A stretch of 64,000 bases of DNA from Asaia platycodi JCM 25414 (GCF_000614545.1 NZ_BAKW01000014.1:26017-90016); one strand, 5' to 3'; shown: positions 42,835 to 53,299, counted from the stretch's first letter. Program-made: numbers and translations. The notes: generated by a model from the sequence alone, not told the origin.

Positions 42835-43642
42835 ACAGATAGGCTGAAATACGGTCGTCGCGATGAAAGGCGATGCTGTTCATGCCAATATGTATGAGCG
42901 TATAATCCAGCGTTCTCAGAAAACGTTCGAACGCGCCCTTGTCGAGTTTGATGTGCTCGACAAACATGACGGGGCGTTGTTCTCTGATCGTGTTCACGGC
43001 GCCGTGCAAGACAGCCATCTCCATTCCCTCAACGTCAATTTTTATGAGATCAACCCTCGGGAGGGCGAGAGAGTCTATGGTTCGCACGGCGATCTCCGCC
43101 ATCGTCTGTTCATCGTAGCTGATCGCCTGACCGATATATTCTCCCTGCGGTCTGAACTGCAGTTCAAGGCTGCCGAAGCTGCCAAGTATGCAGTAATCGG
43201 GTACAGGAATCTTCATGCTCGTGATGCTATCGCTCATCGCTATGTTGAGCGCGCGCGCATTGAAGCAATTATTGAGAGCAATATTGCCAGCCAGCGCATA
43301 GAAAATTCTTTCCTGAGCCTCTATGGCGAGCACATTCCCCCAGCCGGTCATATGTTTTGCCCATTCGATCGTATGCACGCCCAGATTGGCGCCTACATCC
43401 AACGCCATGACGCCATCGCCGCGTAATTTGAGCTGCACCGTAAGAATATCCTTCAGGCACGAGACATCCTGAGGGTCGAAATGCCCCTCCTCCAGAAGGC
43501 TGTGTCCGACCCCGTAAGCAAAGTCATTCTCCTTCGACTTATGGTAATCGAGCCGGTTGAGAATCATCATCCCATGATCCGTTCCTGCAAGAACGAAAGC
43601 GATTTTGTGCGATATCAAAGAGCGTTCATAGTTTGATGTCAT
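42833..43642 (-). CDS. FkbM family methyltransferase
   Basis: Intact 269-aa SAM-dependent methyltransferase. The nucleotide-binding motif is VMALDVGANLGVHTIEWAKHMTG, followed by LAIEAQERIFYALAGNIALNN, and the FkbM-type ending has VDLIKIDVEGMEMAVLHGAVNTIREQRPVMFVEH. These enzymes often methylate sugars or glycan-linked groups. It is convergent with the heptosyltransferase and divergent from the second AIDA/Hint gene, so modification of the surface glycan is a reasonable guess but unproven. It ends almost on the 14-bp repeat array. Confidence 0.86.
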   Translation of the reverse strand: MTSNYERSLISHKIAFVLAGTDHGMMILNRLDYHKSKENDFAYGVGHSLLEEGHFDPQDVSCLKDILTVQLKLRGDGVMALDVGANLGVHTIEWAKHMTGWGNVLAIEAQERIFYALAGNIALNNCFNARALNIAMSDSITSMKIPVPDYCILGSFGSLELQFRPQGEYIGQAISYDEQTMAEIAVRTIDSLALPRVDLIKIDVEGMEMAVLHGAVNTIREQRPVMFVEHIKLDKGAFERFLRTLDYTLIHIGMNSIAFHRDDRISAYL

Positions 43643-43880
43643 CTAATTTTTCTCGGCATTATCGTGATGACAATAAAGATAACTACAGTATGCATTGAAA
43701 ATCATTATTTTTTTTGCGCTACGTTCTGAATCTGTAAAATGGACACTCTGACACACTGCGAAATTCAAAAAGATTGTGATTTGAAATCCTCCGATTATTT
43801 GATCAGGTTCTGTTAATAGTTGAATAATTTCCGAAAATAGACGTGGTAATCATGGTCTCGAGCGGTGGGAGATATTTAAA

Positions 43881-46639
43881 TTGGCCGACGCAACTCTAGA
43901 AGAAGACACCGGAAATGAACCGTTATCCATAACTGCGGCAGATGTCATTTCCGCTGGAAATACGTCTCAGGGTAATGCTGCCAGAGGTATTCTCGAGAGA
44001 AATTATATCAATGTCGGAAGTGGAAGCACGATATACGTTTCCAACTCTGAGGCATCGGACTACAATATCACGTCTCAGGGAAAAGTTTATGTGCAGGAGG
44101 GCGGAACGCTCTCAAACGCCACGGTCAATACATATGGCGGATTATTTGTCTCGGGTTCGGGAGCGAGCATCGTCGGGGCCAATGTATCCGGTCTCATGGC
44201 GTCGATCTGGGTCAGTGGCGGCGGGGTCGCGAGTGCGACTTCCGTGGGCTATCTCGGTACCGTAAATCTCTATAGCGGCGCTTCATCCATCTCGAGTGTG
44301 GTATCGTCAGGTGGGGTTATCTATGCAGGTCGTAAGTATGGAGCGTCGCTCTCAAGTGGTCTCTCTATTGACGATACCGTGCTGCGTGGTGGAACGCTCT
44401 GCGTAGAGAATTTTGGCAGCGCAACCGGGGCGAACATCAGTTCTGGAGGGCGCATTCTTGTCGATACTTCCGGTGTCAGTACCAGCGCGATCATTCAGAG
44501 CGGGGGCTCTGCGATCGTTACAGCGGGCGGGACGATGTTCGACGCCGTTGTCAATGCGGGCGGCGTCATTACGAATTCGGGATCAGCGCCCAACTATCCG
44601 GCTACAGTCGACTCTCGTGGTGTAACCAGCGGTACTCACGTGTTGTCGGGCGGAACCATCATTATCAATAGTGGTGGTCTGAGTTATAATGATAGTGCAG
44701 ATTCTGGCGGATCCGTTATCGTAAACTCATACGGATCGGCTTATCTAAGTAATATAAATACGCAAAACTATTTTGTTACATCGCTTGGGCGAGTTTTTGT
44801 CAACGAGGGGGCCACCTTATCAAATGTGGACGTCTCCACTTATGGCGCGGTGCAGGTCTCCGGCGTTGGGGCTGTCGTGCAAAATGCGCATGTGTCAGGC
44901 ACCTTCGCGACGATCAGCGCGGTAGATGGCGCCGTCGTCAGCAACGCCGATCTTGCCATGTACGGCTCTCTCAGCCTGGGGAGCGGCGGCACATCTATCT
45001 CGAGTGTGATTTCCGCTTGGGGGGTTGTCTACGCCGGACGTAGAAGTACGCCACTCTCCGGAGGTGTCTCCATCGGCGATACCGTGATGTCGGGTGGCTC
45101 GCTGGTGGTCGAGAATTACGGATCGGCGTTCAGGCCGATTATCGAGAGCCGTGGTGTGGTTTCGGCCACGACCTCAGGAACAGTCACCAGTGCGGTCGTT
45201 AAAAATGGCGGGACGCTGTCGATAAGCATCGCGAATAACTCTCCCGTCCCAGGGCAGGGCTATAATAATTATATTGCCGCCGGTGGAACGGAGATAGTTG
45301 GCTCAGGGGCCGTCGAAAATGGGGCGATCATCGCCAGCGGCGGCACGATTGTTATCAATGATCAGGGCGGCCTGATAAGCGGTCGGCTCGAGGAGCACGG
45401 GTCGATTGATTTCAACTATCTGGCGCGGCTATCACATCGGCCAATATCACATCGGATGGACTTCTTACCGTCCGTGCCAGCAACGGGCGCACCACGTCGC
45501 TTCAATTGGCTGGCACCTACAAGCATAACGAGTTTTCTTTTTCAGGCGATACGCTGACATTTCTGTGCTTCCTCGCGGGGACGCATATTCGCACCCCAGA
45601 TGGGGAAGTCCTTGTCGAAGATCTGCGCATCGGTGACATCGTGTCGGTCTGGGACTGGAAAGCGGGTGTCGAGACGACACGCAAGCTTCGATGGGTGGGC
45701 AGGCAGCCCATCAAGGTTGATCCCGACCTGCCTGATGACGAGGCCGGCTATCCCGTTCGTTTTCTCGCCAATTGTATCGCGCCGAACCTTCCCGAGCGTG
45801 ATCTGCTGGTAACGCCCGAGCATTGCCTCTTTTTTGATGGCAAGTTCGTGCCCGCCCGCATGCTGGTGAATGGTGTCAGCATTTATTACGACAAGACGAT
45901 CACAGGCGCCTATGCGTATCATATCGAGACAGAAGACGGGCATTCGATACTCTGGGCTGAATCGGCGCTGAGCGAGAGCTATCTCGATACCGGCAATCGC
46001 CGCCAGTTCTTCCAGCATGGGCCGCTGGTGCAGTTCGGTCGGGACAGGGTCTATGATTGGGCGAAAGATGCGGCGGCACCGCTGGATGTTTCGCGTGCTA
46101 CTGTCGAGCCGCTATATGAGCGCTTCGCGCAACGAGCGGTTCTCAGGGCGCCGCATAGAGCTACGACGTTCGATAAGGCGCTCGCACTGAAGACCTCCGA
46201 TGGCAAGGTCTTCCGACCTGTGCGCGTCAAGGATGCCAGGCATGTTTTCTTGATCGAGGGTGACGTGGCGTCTCTCACGCTTGTCTCCAACGCCAGCAGG
46301 CCAAGCGATGTCATCGGCCCCTATGTCGATGACAGGCGCAGGCTGGGAGTGCTCGTCGATGGCATTTCGGTCTTTGGCAATACGGGTATGCGCGCATTCA
46401 CCATGCATCTTCAGTCCGGCAGTCTTTTCGGCTGGTTACCTCTTGAGGCTGGGCAAGCCGGTCGCTGGACGCAAGGGGAGGCGCTCCTGCCGCTCCATCT
46501 CAAAGCGGATAACGGGCCGCATCTGATCGCTATCGATGTCATCGCAGGTGGGCCCTATCTGGTGCCAGTACCGTCGGAAAAGCCTGCACGGATCATGAGC
46601 GTGGAGGAAGAAGAACGGATGCTTGCCCTGTCACCCTGA
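43881..46639 (+). CDS. Large AIDA-type repeat protein with C-terminal Hint domain (one frameshift)
   Basis: 919-aa protein after repair. I take the TTG at 43881 as start, with GTGGGAGA about ten bases upstream; an ATG at 43852 is in another frame and would need an indel. The first ~560 residues are strand-loop-strand repeats rich in Ser/Gly/Val (units like GGTLSNATVNTYGGLFVSGSGA). They occur in two large copies about 236 codons apart. The Hint domain begins at the Cys codon 45566-45568 (CFLAGTHIRTPDGEVLVEDLRIGDIVSVW) and has LLVTPEHCLFF. A ~200-aa C-terminal domain shared with the 22.9-kb paralog follows. The frame breaks at about 45427 (one G missing), giving LARAITSANITSDGLLTVRASNG. No signal peptide or barrel is seen. 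Likely acceptor of the nearby heptosyltransferase. Confidence 0.85.
44073..45390. repeat. Internal duplication in the second AIDA/Hint passenger
   Basis: Copy one from about 44073 (TSQGKVYVQEGGTLSNATVNTYG) and copy two from about 44781 (TSLGRVFVNEGATLSNVDVSTYG) are offset by 708 bases (236 codons). Both continue through SISSVxSxxGVxYAGR, LSxGxSIxDTVxxGGxLxVENxGSA. Outer limits are approximate. Confidence 0.8.
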
Positions 46640-46902
46640 GGTCTGGTTGACAGACCCGCAACGCCCTTCGAACTCTCGGGGAGGGGTGTTCCGGGCGACG
46701 CTGCCGTGACCGTTCATCCAAAGAATAGAAACAGATCGGCGATGGCTCGATGATGGTGTGTGCAGCGCATACGGTTGTAATAAAGCGCGATCGCGCGGGT
46801 CATGCGTCTATTCTGTGCGCAATTCTGTCACGCCAGTTAAGAGCGATTCCTCCCTGCTAACCAGCGTCTGAGGGCGAGTGTGCGCAGATCTGCCCGAAGC
46901 GA

Positions 46903-47708
46903 TCAGCTCGATTGAGCGGTGGCTAGCCTGATTTTGACTTCGCGCCAGAGAGCCTCCTGCGCCGTCAGATCGAGATCGGCGAGGGTACTGCCTGTTTCTG
47001 CCAAAACCGATTCCATTGTTTCGATCCGACGGGTGAATTTGGCATTGCCTTGTCTCAGGCAGGCTTCCGGGTCGAGGCCCAGCTTTCGGGCGAGGCTTGC
47101 GACGGTAAACAGAACATCGCCGATTTCGTCTTCCAGCCGGATCTTGTCACCAAGCGGCAACTCCGCGCGCACCTCGTCGAGTTCCTCACTGATTTTTTCC
47201 AGCACCTGCTCGGCCGTTTCCCAGTCGAACCCGACCCGCGCGGCACGTTTGCCGAGTTTCTCGGCCCTGATCAGGCTGGCAGGGCAGGGGCGATGCCCGC
47301 AAGCAAGCCATATTCCGATTTCGCTGCACGCTCTGCCTGCTTGTTGCGCTCCCACAGATCGGCATCGAGCTCGGCTTCGGCGAAGACATGCGGATGGCGG
47401 CGCACCATTTTGTCGCCGATCTGGCGTGCCACTTCGGCAAAATCGAAGCGTCCGGCTTCTTCGGCGATGCGGGCCTGATAGACGACCTGAAGCAGCAGAT
47501 CTCCCAGCTCATCGGGCAGGGCCTGCCAGTCTTGCCGGGCAATCGCATCCATCACCTCATAGGCTTCTTCTATGGCGAAAGGGGCGATGGTTTCATGAGT
47601 CTGGACCCTGTCCCAGGCGCAACCCGTCTGCGGGTCGCGCAGGCGGGTCATGATGGCAATCAGGCGGTCGATTTCTTCGGCGGCGTTCAAGTCAGGCTCC
47701 GGTCTCAT
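46903..47708 (-). CDS. mazG: Nucleoside triphosphate pyrophosphohydrolase MazG (one frameshift)
   Basis: 268-aa protein after repair with two MazG domains in tandem. The first has FAIEEAYEVMDAI...LPDELGDLLLQVVYQARIAEE, and the second has KISEELDEVRAELP...RLEDEIGDVLFTVASLARKLG, both with the Mg-binding EExxE and ExxD motifs. It begins with the MxRLRDPQTGCAWDRVQTHETI signature. The frame breaks at about 47275 (one base missing in 'gccctg'), giving ALPALIRAEKLGKRAARVGFDWE. It hydrolyses NTPs to NMPs and limits (p)ppGpp and damaged nucleotides. Confidence 0.92.
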
Positions 47709-47773
47709 GAGGGGCAGCGCAGAGTATAGGCAGCCTATGCCTCACGTGCCACCGGCCTCAGAGGCGCATAGGC

Positions 47774-48577
47774 TCAGTGATCGCTTTTCTGCTTCAGTGG
47801 CCTCTGGAATTTCAGCACTACCTGATCGGTGCGACCACGAATGGCTTTGTCGAAAACGGCCAGTGTGTGTGTGTCATCCGGGTTGCGTAAAGCCGTGCTG
47901 GTCGCCACGAGATGAAAACCTGCAGCTTCGACCTGCCTGACGATCAGATCAGGGTCGATGCGATGCAGCGTCGTGGGCGCAGTCGTGCCCGTGCCAGCCA
48001 GAGCGACATGATCGATCACCATGAAAATGCCACCGGGCTTGAGCGCCTGATAGATCGCCTGATCCATGCGCAGTGCCGTTTCCGGCCCCATACCGCCATA
48101 GACATCGTGATAATTCTGCGAGGTCCAGACGAGATCGAGCGGTTGTGCTACATGAAAATCGACGATCGGTGTGACAACAACCGATACGTTGCCGAAAGCG
48201 GGGTTGGCGGCGATCGCCCGCGCCATCTGCGGCATCTGCGGATGCCGGGCCACCATTTCGGCGGGAATGACGGCGTAGACATGGCCTGACTGGCCTATTT
48301 CCAGACTGAGCAGGCGCGTGAAATAGCCGCTACCTGGCATCAGATCGGCCACGGCGGCGCCTTTGGGTAGAGGCGTGAGGGCCAGCAGGTCGAGCGGTTT
48401 GCGCAGGGCGTCCTTGCTACGATCGGCGTCGGAGCGCGCGGGAGGGGCGATAACCGCGTCTGCCGGCAGGCTGGAAGCAGCGTTGGCAGGGGCCGTATCA
48501 GTCTGGGCGTAGGCCCCGGCGAAGGGCGCCAGTGTCAATCCTGTCAGGATGAGCGCGTGGGTGAAGCGAGGTGTCAT
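47774..48577 (-). CDS. Exported class I SAM methyltransferase-like protein, COG4798-type
   Basis: 267-aa protein starting at ATG 48577 (an ATG at 48586 is also possible) with a clear signal peptide (RFTHALILTGLTLAPFAGAYA). The mature part has DALRKPLDLLALTPLPKGAAVADLMPGSGYFTRLLS (SAM-binding fold), then HVYAVIPAEM and LKPGGIFMVIDHVALAG. The predicted periplasmic location is odd for a SAM enzyme; members of this COG share it and have no known function. It lies 38 bases downstream of the amino-acid permease gene. Confidence 0.78.
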   Translation of the reverse strand: MTPRFTHALILTGLTLAPFAGAYAQTDTAPANAASSLPADAVIAPPARSDADRSKDALRKPLDLLALTPLPKGAAVADLMPGSGYFTRLLSLEIGQSGHVYAVIPAEMVARHPQMPQMARAIAANPAFGNVSVVVTPIVDFHVAQPLDLVWTSQNYHDVYGGMGPETALRMDQAIYQALKPGGIFMVIDHVALAGTGTTAPTTLHRIDPDLIVRQVEAAGFHLVATSTALRNPDDTHTLAVFDKAIRGRTDQVVLKFQRPLKQKSDH

Positions 48578-48615
48578 ACCGGTCATCCTGAAAGGCTGTT
48601 GAGAGAAACTCTGGC

Positions 48616-49990
48616 TTATCTGCCTTTGCGACACAAGACATACAGCCCCAGTATGGCGGCAACGCTCACGAGGCTTGCGATAATGGTCTGTCGTCCCGCC
48701 GATTGCACCAGCATGGCAATGACAACAAGACCGATAGCGCCAATGGTGCCGAGATTGAGCACCGTGCCGAATGGAAGGGTGAAGGCACGGTTCTGCGGGT
48801 CTGCCAGGCGGAAGACGCGATGCGACGAGACGATCAAGCCATAGATCAGCAGCATGACCGCGCCGGTCGCACCGAGCAGGAACGCGAAAATGAGCTTGGG
48901 AGAGAGGATCGAGCAAAACGCGACCATCAGCTATGAAGCTGGAGAACGTCACGGCGCGCTGGGGCACGTGGCTGCGTGACAGCACCGAGAACAATCTGGG
49001 AGCATCGCCGAGTTCGGCCAGTCCCAGCAGGGTACGCGAGGTGATGTAGATGCTCGAATTCAGGCAGGAGAGAATGGCCGTGAAAACGACGATCTGCATC
49101 AGCGTCGCGGCCCCCGGCACGCCGATATGACGCATGACCGTCACGAAAGGCGAATAGCCCGGTTCAATCGAGGTCCATGGCACAAGCGTAAGGATGAGTA
49201 CGACCGAAAGCAGATAGAAAAGGGTTACGCGCACACCGATAGTACGGGTGACACGGGCCAGGTTTTCTTCTGCATTTTCCGACTCCGCAGCAGCCACCGT
49301 CGCGGATTCAGAGCCGATCATCGAGAACAGCACGGTAGGTACCGTGGCGAGAACGGCCCCCCAGCCATGCGGAAAGAAGCCATCATGGCTGAAGACGTTA
49401 TGAATGATTTTCGGATGGGGCCCGACGAAGTGACTAAGGCTGAGCAGGCCAAGCGCGCAGAAGGCTATGATGGTGGCCACCTTGATGAGCGAGAGCCAGA
49501 ATTCGCATTCGCCAAACACGCGTACCGAGACGAGATTGATCAGATTGACCGCAATGATGAGAGAAGGTGCCAGAAGCCAGACGGGCAGGTTGAACCAGTC
49601 CTGCATGGCAATCGCGCCGCCAATGGCTTCGGCGCCGATCGTCACCACCCAGAACAGCCAGTATAGCCAGCCGGAAAGAAAACCGGCCCAATGGCCATGA
49701 GCCGTCCGAATGCAATCGATGAAGGTGCCGATACCGGGTCGGGCGAGCAGCATCTCGCCCAGCATGCGGATCACAATGACCACCATGAGTCCGGTGCCCA
49801 TATAGGTCAGCAGAATAGCCGGACCCGCTGCAGCGATCGCGGCAGAACTGCCTATGAAAAGACCCGCTCCGATGACGCCGCCCAGCGCGATCATCGCGAT
49901 ATGGCGGTCCTTGAGCTTGCCACCATGAAGAAGCGGAGGCTCACCTTCGCGAGAAAAACCTTGGGGTGAAAGTTTATCTTTATCCATCAT
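48616..49990 (-). CDS. APC-family amino acid permease (one frameshift site)
   Basis: 458-aa transporter after repair with about 12 hydrophobic helices. The N-terminus KLKDRHIAMIALGGVIGAGLFIGSSAAIAAAGPAILLTYMGTGLMVVIVIRMLGEML is typical of GABA/aromatic/proline permeases, and VLFSMIGSESATVAAAESENAEENL is the family helix-6 region. The frame breaks at about 48930 (two bases missing); repair gives AVTFSSFIGLMVAFCSILSPKLIF, and the true stop is at 48616. Without repair it falsely fuses to the downstream methyltransferase. The substrate is an amino acid, not further defined. Divergent from argC. Confidence 0.9.
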
Positions 49991-50057
49991 GCATTGGACA
50001 AAGCCATGTAAATGCTTACTTCGTCCAGATGGAATATTTTAGTGAAGGAATGAATTG

Positions 50058-50963
50058 ATGATACGGGTCTTTATCGACGGTGAGGCGGGAACGACAGGGC
50101 TGGGTATTCGCGATCGCCTGCGTGCCTTGCCTGTCGAGATTGTCTCCATCGATCCCGCAAAGCGAAAAGACCCGCAGGCGCGCCTCGAGATGATGCAATC
50201 GGCCGATATCGTTGTCCTGTGTCTTCCCGATGATGCCGCGCGCGAGGCGGTGGCTCTGGCCGCCAGTCTCGATAATGTGAAAATTCTTGACGCCAGCACT
50301 GCCCATCGTGTGGCCGAGAACTGGGAATATGGCTTCCCCGAACTCGACTCGTCTCAGGCGGCGCGGATCGCGTCAGCCCGCCATGTCGCCAATCCGGGAT
50401 GCTATCCGACCGGCGTTATCGGCCTCCTGCGCCCGCTGGTCGATGCCGGGCTTGTGCCTGCCGATCATCCGATCACCGTCAATGCTGTGAGCGGTTATAG
50501 CGGTGGTGGGCGCAGCGAGATCGAGGCACATGAGCAAAAGGGCGGTCCTGCGTTCGAGCTTTACGGTCTTGGGCTCGAGCACAAGCATGTTCCTGAGATC
50601 ATGGCTTATATCGGTCTGAAGCGCCGACCGCTTTTCGTGCCCTCCATCGGGCATTTTGCGCAAGGCATGATCGTTTCCGTGCCGCTGCAACTGGCCGATC
50701 TGCCGGGCTATATGCGGGTCTCTGACATAGAAGACTGCTTGCGTGCCTATTATGAGGGCTCGCGCTACGTTTCGCTCGCCTCGCCCGATCTGTCACGTCT
50801 CGATGCGGTGGCTTTAGCTAATCGCGATGAGATGGTTTTACGGGTCCATGGTAACGAAAAATGGCGTCATGTGCTGCTGACGGCTAGTCTCGATAATCTC
50901 GGCAAGGGGGCCGCGGGCGCTGCTTTGCAGAATATAAGGCTCATGGGCGGCATCGAAGACTGA
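50058..50963 (+). CDS. argC: N-acetyl-gamma-glutamyl-phosphate reductase, type 2
   Basis: Intact 302-aa arginine biosynthesis enzyme that reduces N-acetylglutamyl phosphate to the semialdehyde. RVFIDGEAGTTGLGIRDRL at the N-terminus, DASTAHRVAENWEYGFPEL and the catalytic cysteine in VANPGCYPTG place it in the shorter type 2 group. The ATG at 50058 follows AAGGAA. No other arg gene is adjacent. It is divergent from the permease, 67 bases away. Confidence 0.95.
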   Translation: MIRVFIDGEAGTTGLGIRDRLRALPVEIVSIDPAKRKDPQARLEMMQSADIVVLCLPDDAAREAVALAASLDNVKILDASTAHRVAENWEYGFPELDSSQAARIASARHVANPGCYPTGVIGLLRPLVDAGLVPADHPITVNAVSGYSGGGRSEIEAHEQKGGPAFELYGLGLEHKHVPEIMAYIGLKRRPLFVPSIGHFAQGMIVSVPLQLADLPGYMRVSDIEDCLRAYYEGSRYVSLASPDLSRLDAVALANRDEMVLRVHGNEKWRHVLLTASLDNLGKGAAGAALQNIRLMGGIED

Positions 50964-51211
50964 ATTTTATCGCAACCGGAAGAGAACTCCCGCGATATCA
51001 GTAAGTTGTTTCGCTGGAATTCTCGCTGGCGGCGAAGTTTTTGTGAGATCCTCATGAGTTACGCTGCCTTTTTTTTGGTAAATAAAGTATTAATGCCTTG
51101 TGAGTCGCACCTCATCAGTAACGTCTCGGTCATGATTCACGAGCCATAGTCCGTAAGGCTTTCTCTCAGGGAACGGGCGCGGTTCGGATAAGTCGAAAGG
51201 GCATCGCGCAG

Positions 51212-53158
51212 ATGAGAGAAGCTCAGCAACCGACGAGGCCGGGTTTTATGGGGCATGTCCTTGATTGGCTCCCTATGCTGGTATGCCATGTCGAGGCTGA
51301 CGGGACGATTTCCTACTTGAACAGGGCCTGGGAGCATTTCTCGGGGTTGCCCCCCGTTTCACAGTCGCTTCTCTGGACGGATCTGCTCGCAGCGGAAGAG
51401 AGGCGGGTGCGTCGCAGCCCTCCCCCCGTCGCCTATTCCGTGCTGAAAAATATTGCGCTGCATCATGCTGGCAGCGAGCCGGTGCTGACCGATCTGCACT
51501 GGCAAAAGATGGGCGCTACAGAAGGTGGTGGTTGGATTCTTTACTGTCACCCCGTACCGGATTTCCCGCTTTTTGCCATTGATACAGACGCGACACAAGC
51601 AAGCGGACGGGCAGAGCACGCATTGCCTGTCTGCAGCGCAGTAACTTCTTTCTATCCTGCAGACCAGTCATGGGCAGGAAGGCGTCCAGCTGCTCAGACT
51701 GCCGCTGTGGCTACCGTGCCGGGGGCGAAATCGCGTGCTGCGCCGGAGGAAGAGCGCGATGAGAACCAGCCGCTTTCGCTCGCACGCCTTGCGTCCTACA
51801 CAGCGCGCCGCGCCTTTCACGCTCTGGGCCGTGAGCTGGCGGCGCGGCGCGACACCGGAGAGCGTTGCGATCGTCTGACCGGCCTCTGTAATAGCGATGG
51901 TTTCGAGATCCGCCTCGAGCAGGCACTCGTCGAGGCTGCGCAGGCCGGGCGCAGTATCGGTTTTCTGCTGGCCGATATCGATTATCTGGGTGACCTCAAC
52001 GATCTCTACGGCAGGGATGTGGGCGATCAGGTGCTCAAATTTGTGGCAGATCGACTCCGGCTCGTCACCGATCAGGATGAAGACGCCGCCCGCACGGGTG
52101 ATGACGAGTTCTCTGCGCTCATCACTGGAGAGGTGACGGCGTCGATCCTTGCCGAAAAGGCTCAGGCGCTTCTCAGTTTCATCGACATGCCGCTCAGGAT
52201 CGGCAGCAGGCAGATCAGGTTCGGCGTGAGTGTCGGGGCGGCGCTTTACCCTCGGGATGGTGATGGGGTCGTAAAACTGCGTCACGCCGCCCAATTGGCG
52301 CTCATCGATGTCAAGGCGCACGGACGCGGCGGGTTTCGTCTGTTCGATCAGAGCATGGCCAGGCGCAGTGACGGCGTCACTGCCCAGACGAATGTGGTCA
52401 GGCATATGCTCGATCACGATCTTGTCTATCCGGCCTATCAGGCCAAGGTAAGGCTTCGTGATGGGCAGCTCACCGGTGCCGAGGCGCTGATGCGCTGGCA
52501 TCGTAACAGTGATGCCGCGAGCGGTCCGGATGCCTTTCCGGAGATTTTTCGCAATTACGATCTGGCGACGCGCGTTTCCGCCAGGGTGCAGGAACGCGTA
52601 TTCGAGGATATCGGCCTGTGGAACCGGGCTGGGCTCATGCCGCCACCGATCTCGATCAATGTCGCGCCCGTCGAGTTCATGCAAGACGATTATGCCGAAA
52701 AGCTTTTGTCGCGGCTCGATAATCATGGTCTGTCTGCGAGACTGATCGAACTGGAGTTGACCGAACATGTTCTGTACCAGAACAGCGAGCATTATATTCA
52801 TCGTGCCCTGACGCTGCTGCGGCGTGCAGGCGTGCGGATCACGCTTGATGATTTCGGTACAGGCTATTCGTCTCTGGGCTTCCTGCGGGATTTTCCCGTC
52901 TCGTCCATCAAGATCGATCGCAGCTTCATCCGCAAGATCTGCCAGGAATCATCCATGGAGGTGATCGTCGAAGCGATTATTCGTTTCGGTGAGGCCGTAT
53001 CGGTCGATGTCGTGGCAGAGGGCATCGAGACCGTGGCGCAGCTCGCCCTGCTGCGTCGTATCGGCTGCCCGACGGGACAGGGATTTCTGTTTTCTCCGCC
53101 CGTGGAATCAACGGGCTTTGCGCGCCTTCTGGCCGGGTCGCGGCGTTTCGATGTGTGA
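51212..53158 (+). CDS. PAS-GGDEF-EAL cyclic-di-GMP protein
   Basis: Intact 648-aa protein. A PAS-like domain (ADGTISYLNRAWEHFSGLP) is at residues 20-110, a GGDEF domain at about 220-375 and an EAL domain at about 395-640. The cyclase signature is changed to TGDDEF (Asp for the second Gly), so synthesis of c-di-GMP is doubtful and the domain may bind GTP to regulate the neighbour. The EAL half keeps TGAEALMRW, SINVAPVEF, ELELTEHV, DDFGTGYSSLGFL, KIDRSF, EGIET and GQGF, so phosphodiesterase activity is likely. No membrane helices. Could control motility-to-biofilm switching. Confidence 0.92.
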   Translation: MREAQQPTRPGFMGHVLDWLPMLVCHVEADGTISYLNRAWEHFSGLPPVSQSLLWTDLLAAEERRVRRSPPPVAYSVLKNIALHHAGSEPVLTDLHWQKMGATEGGGWILYCHPVPDFPLFAIDTDATQASGRAEHALPVCSAVTSFYPADQSWAGRRPAAQTAAVATVPGAKSRAAPEEERDENQPLSLARLASYTARRAFHALGRELAARRDTGERCDRLTGLCNSDGFEIRLEQALVEAAQAGRSIGFLLADIDYLGDLNDLYGRDVGDQVLKFVADRLRLVTDQDEDAARTGDDEFSALITGEVTASILAEKAQALLSFIDMPLRIGSRQIRFGVSVGAALYPRDGDGVVKLRHAAQLALIDVKAHGRGGFRLFDQSMARRSDGVTAQTNVVRHMLDHDLVYPAYQAKVRLRDGQLTGAEALMRWHRNSDAASGPDAFPEIFRNYDLATRVSARVQERVFEDIGLWNRAGLMPPPISINVAPVEFMQDDYAEKLLSRLDNHGLSARLIELELTEHVLYQNSEHYIHRALTLLRRAGVRITLDDFGTGYSSLGFLRDFPVSSIKIDRSFIRKICQESSMEVIVEAIIRFGEAVSVDVVAEGIETVAQLALLRRIGCPTGQGFLFSPPVESTGFARLLAGSRRFDV

Positions 53159-53215
53159 CGTCGCCGCGTATCCGTTGCCTTTTTTCCTGAACCTCGCTAA
53201 CAATTCGCGCATTGT

Positions 53216-53299
53216 GCGAGAGTGACGGAACGGTAGACGTAGTCGGCTCAAAATCGACCGCCGCAAGGCATGGGGGTTCGAATCCCCCCTCTCGTACCA
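53216..53299 (+). tRNA. tRNA-Leu (CAA)
   Basis: 84-base tRNA with encoded CCA. Acceptor GCGAGAG pairs with CTCTCGT. The anticodon stem GTCGG/TCGAC encloses loop CTCAAAA, anticodon CAA. A long variable arm with GCC-GCAA-GGC marks a class II tRNA, and the T-arm is GGGGG-TTCGAAT-CCCCC. The D-arm may be one base short, in line with deletions elsewhere. A T-run (ATTTTTTA) follows. Confidence 0.92.

Noticed and set aside
43852..43881. Upstream ATG at 43852 as the start of the second AIDA/Hint protein
   Set aside because: It is in a different frame; it would need another missing base, for which there is no homology evidence.
47774..49990. A permease-methyltransferase fusion protein
   Set aside because: The join lacks homology to either family and arises from a two-base deletion; the two genes have their own stop, start and signal peptide.
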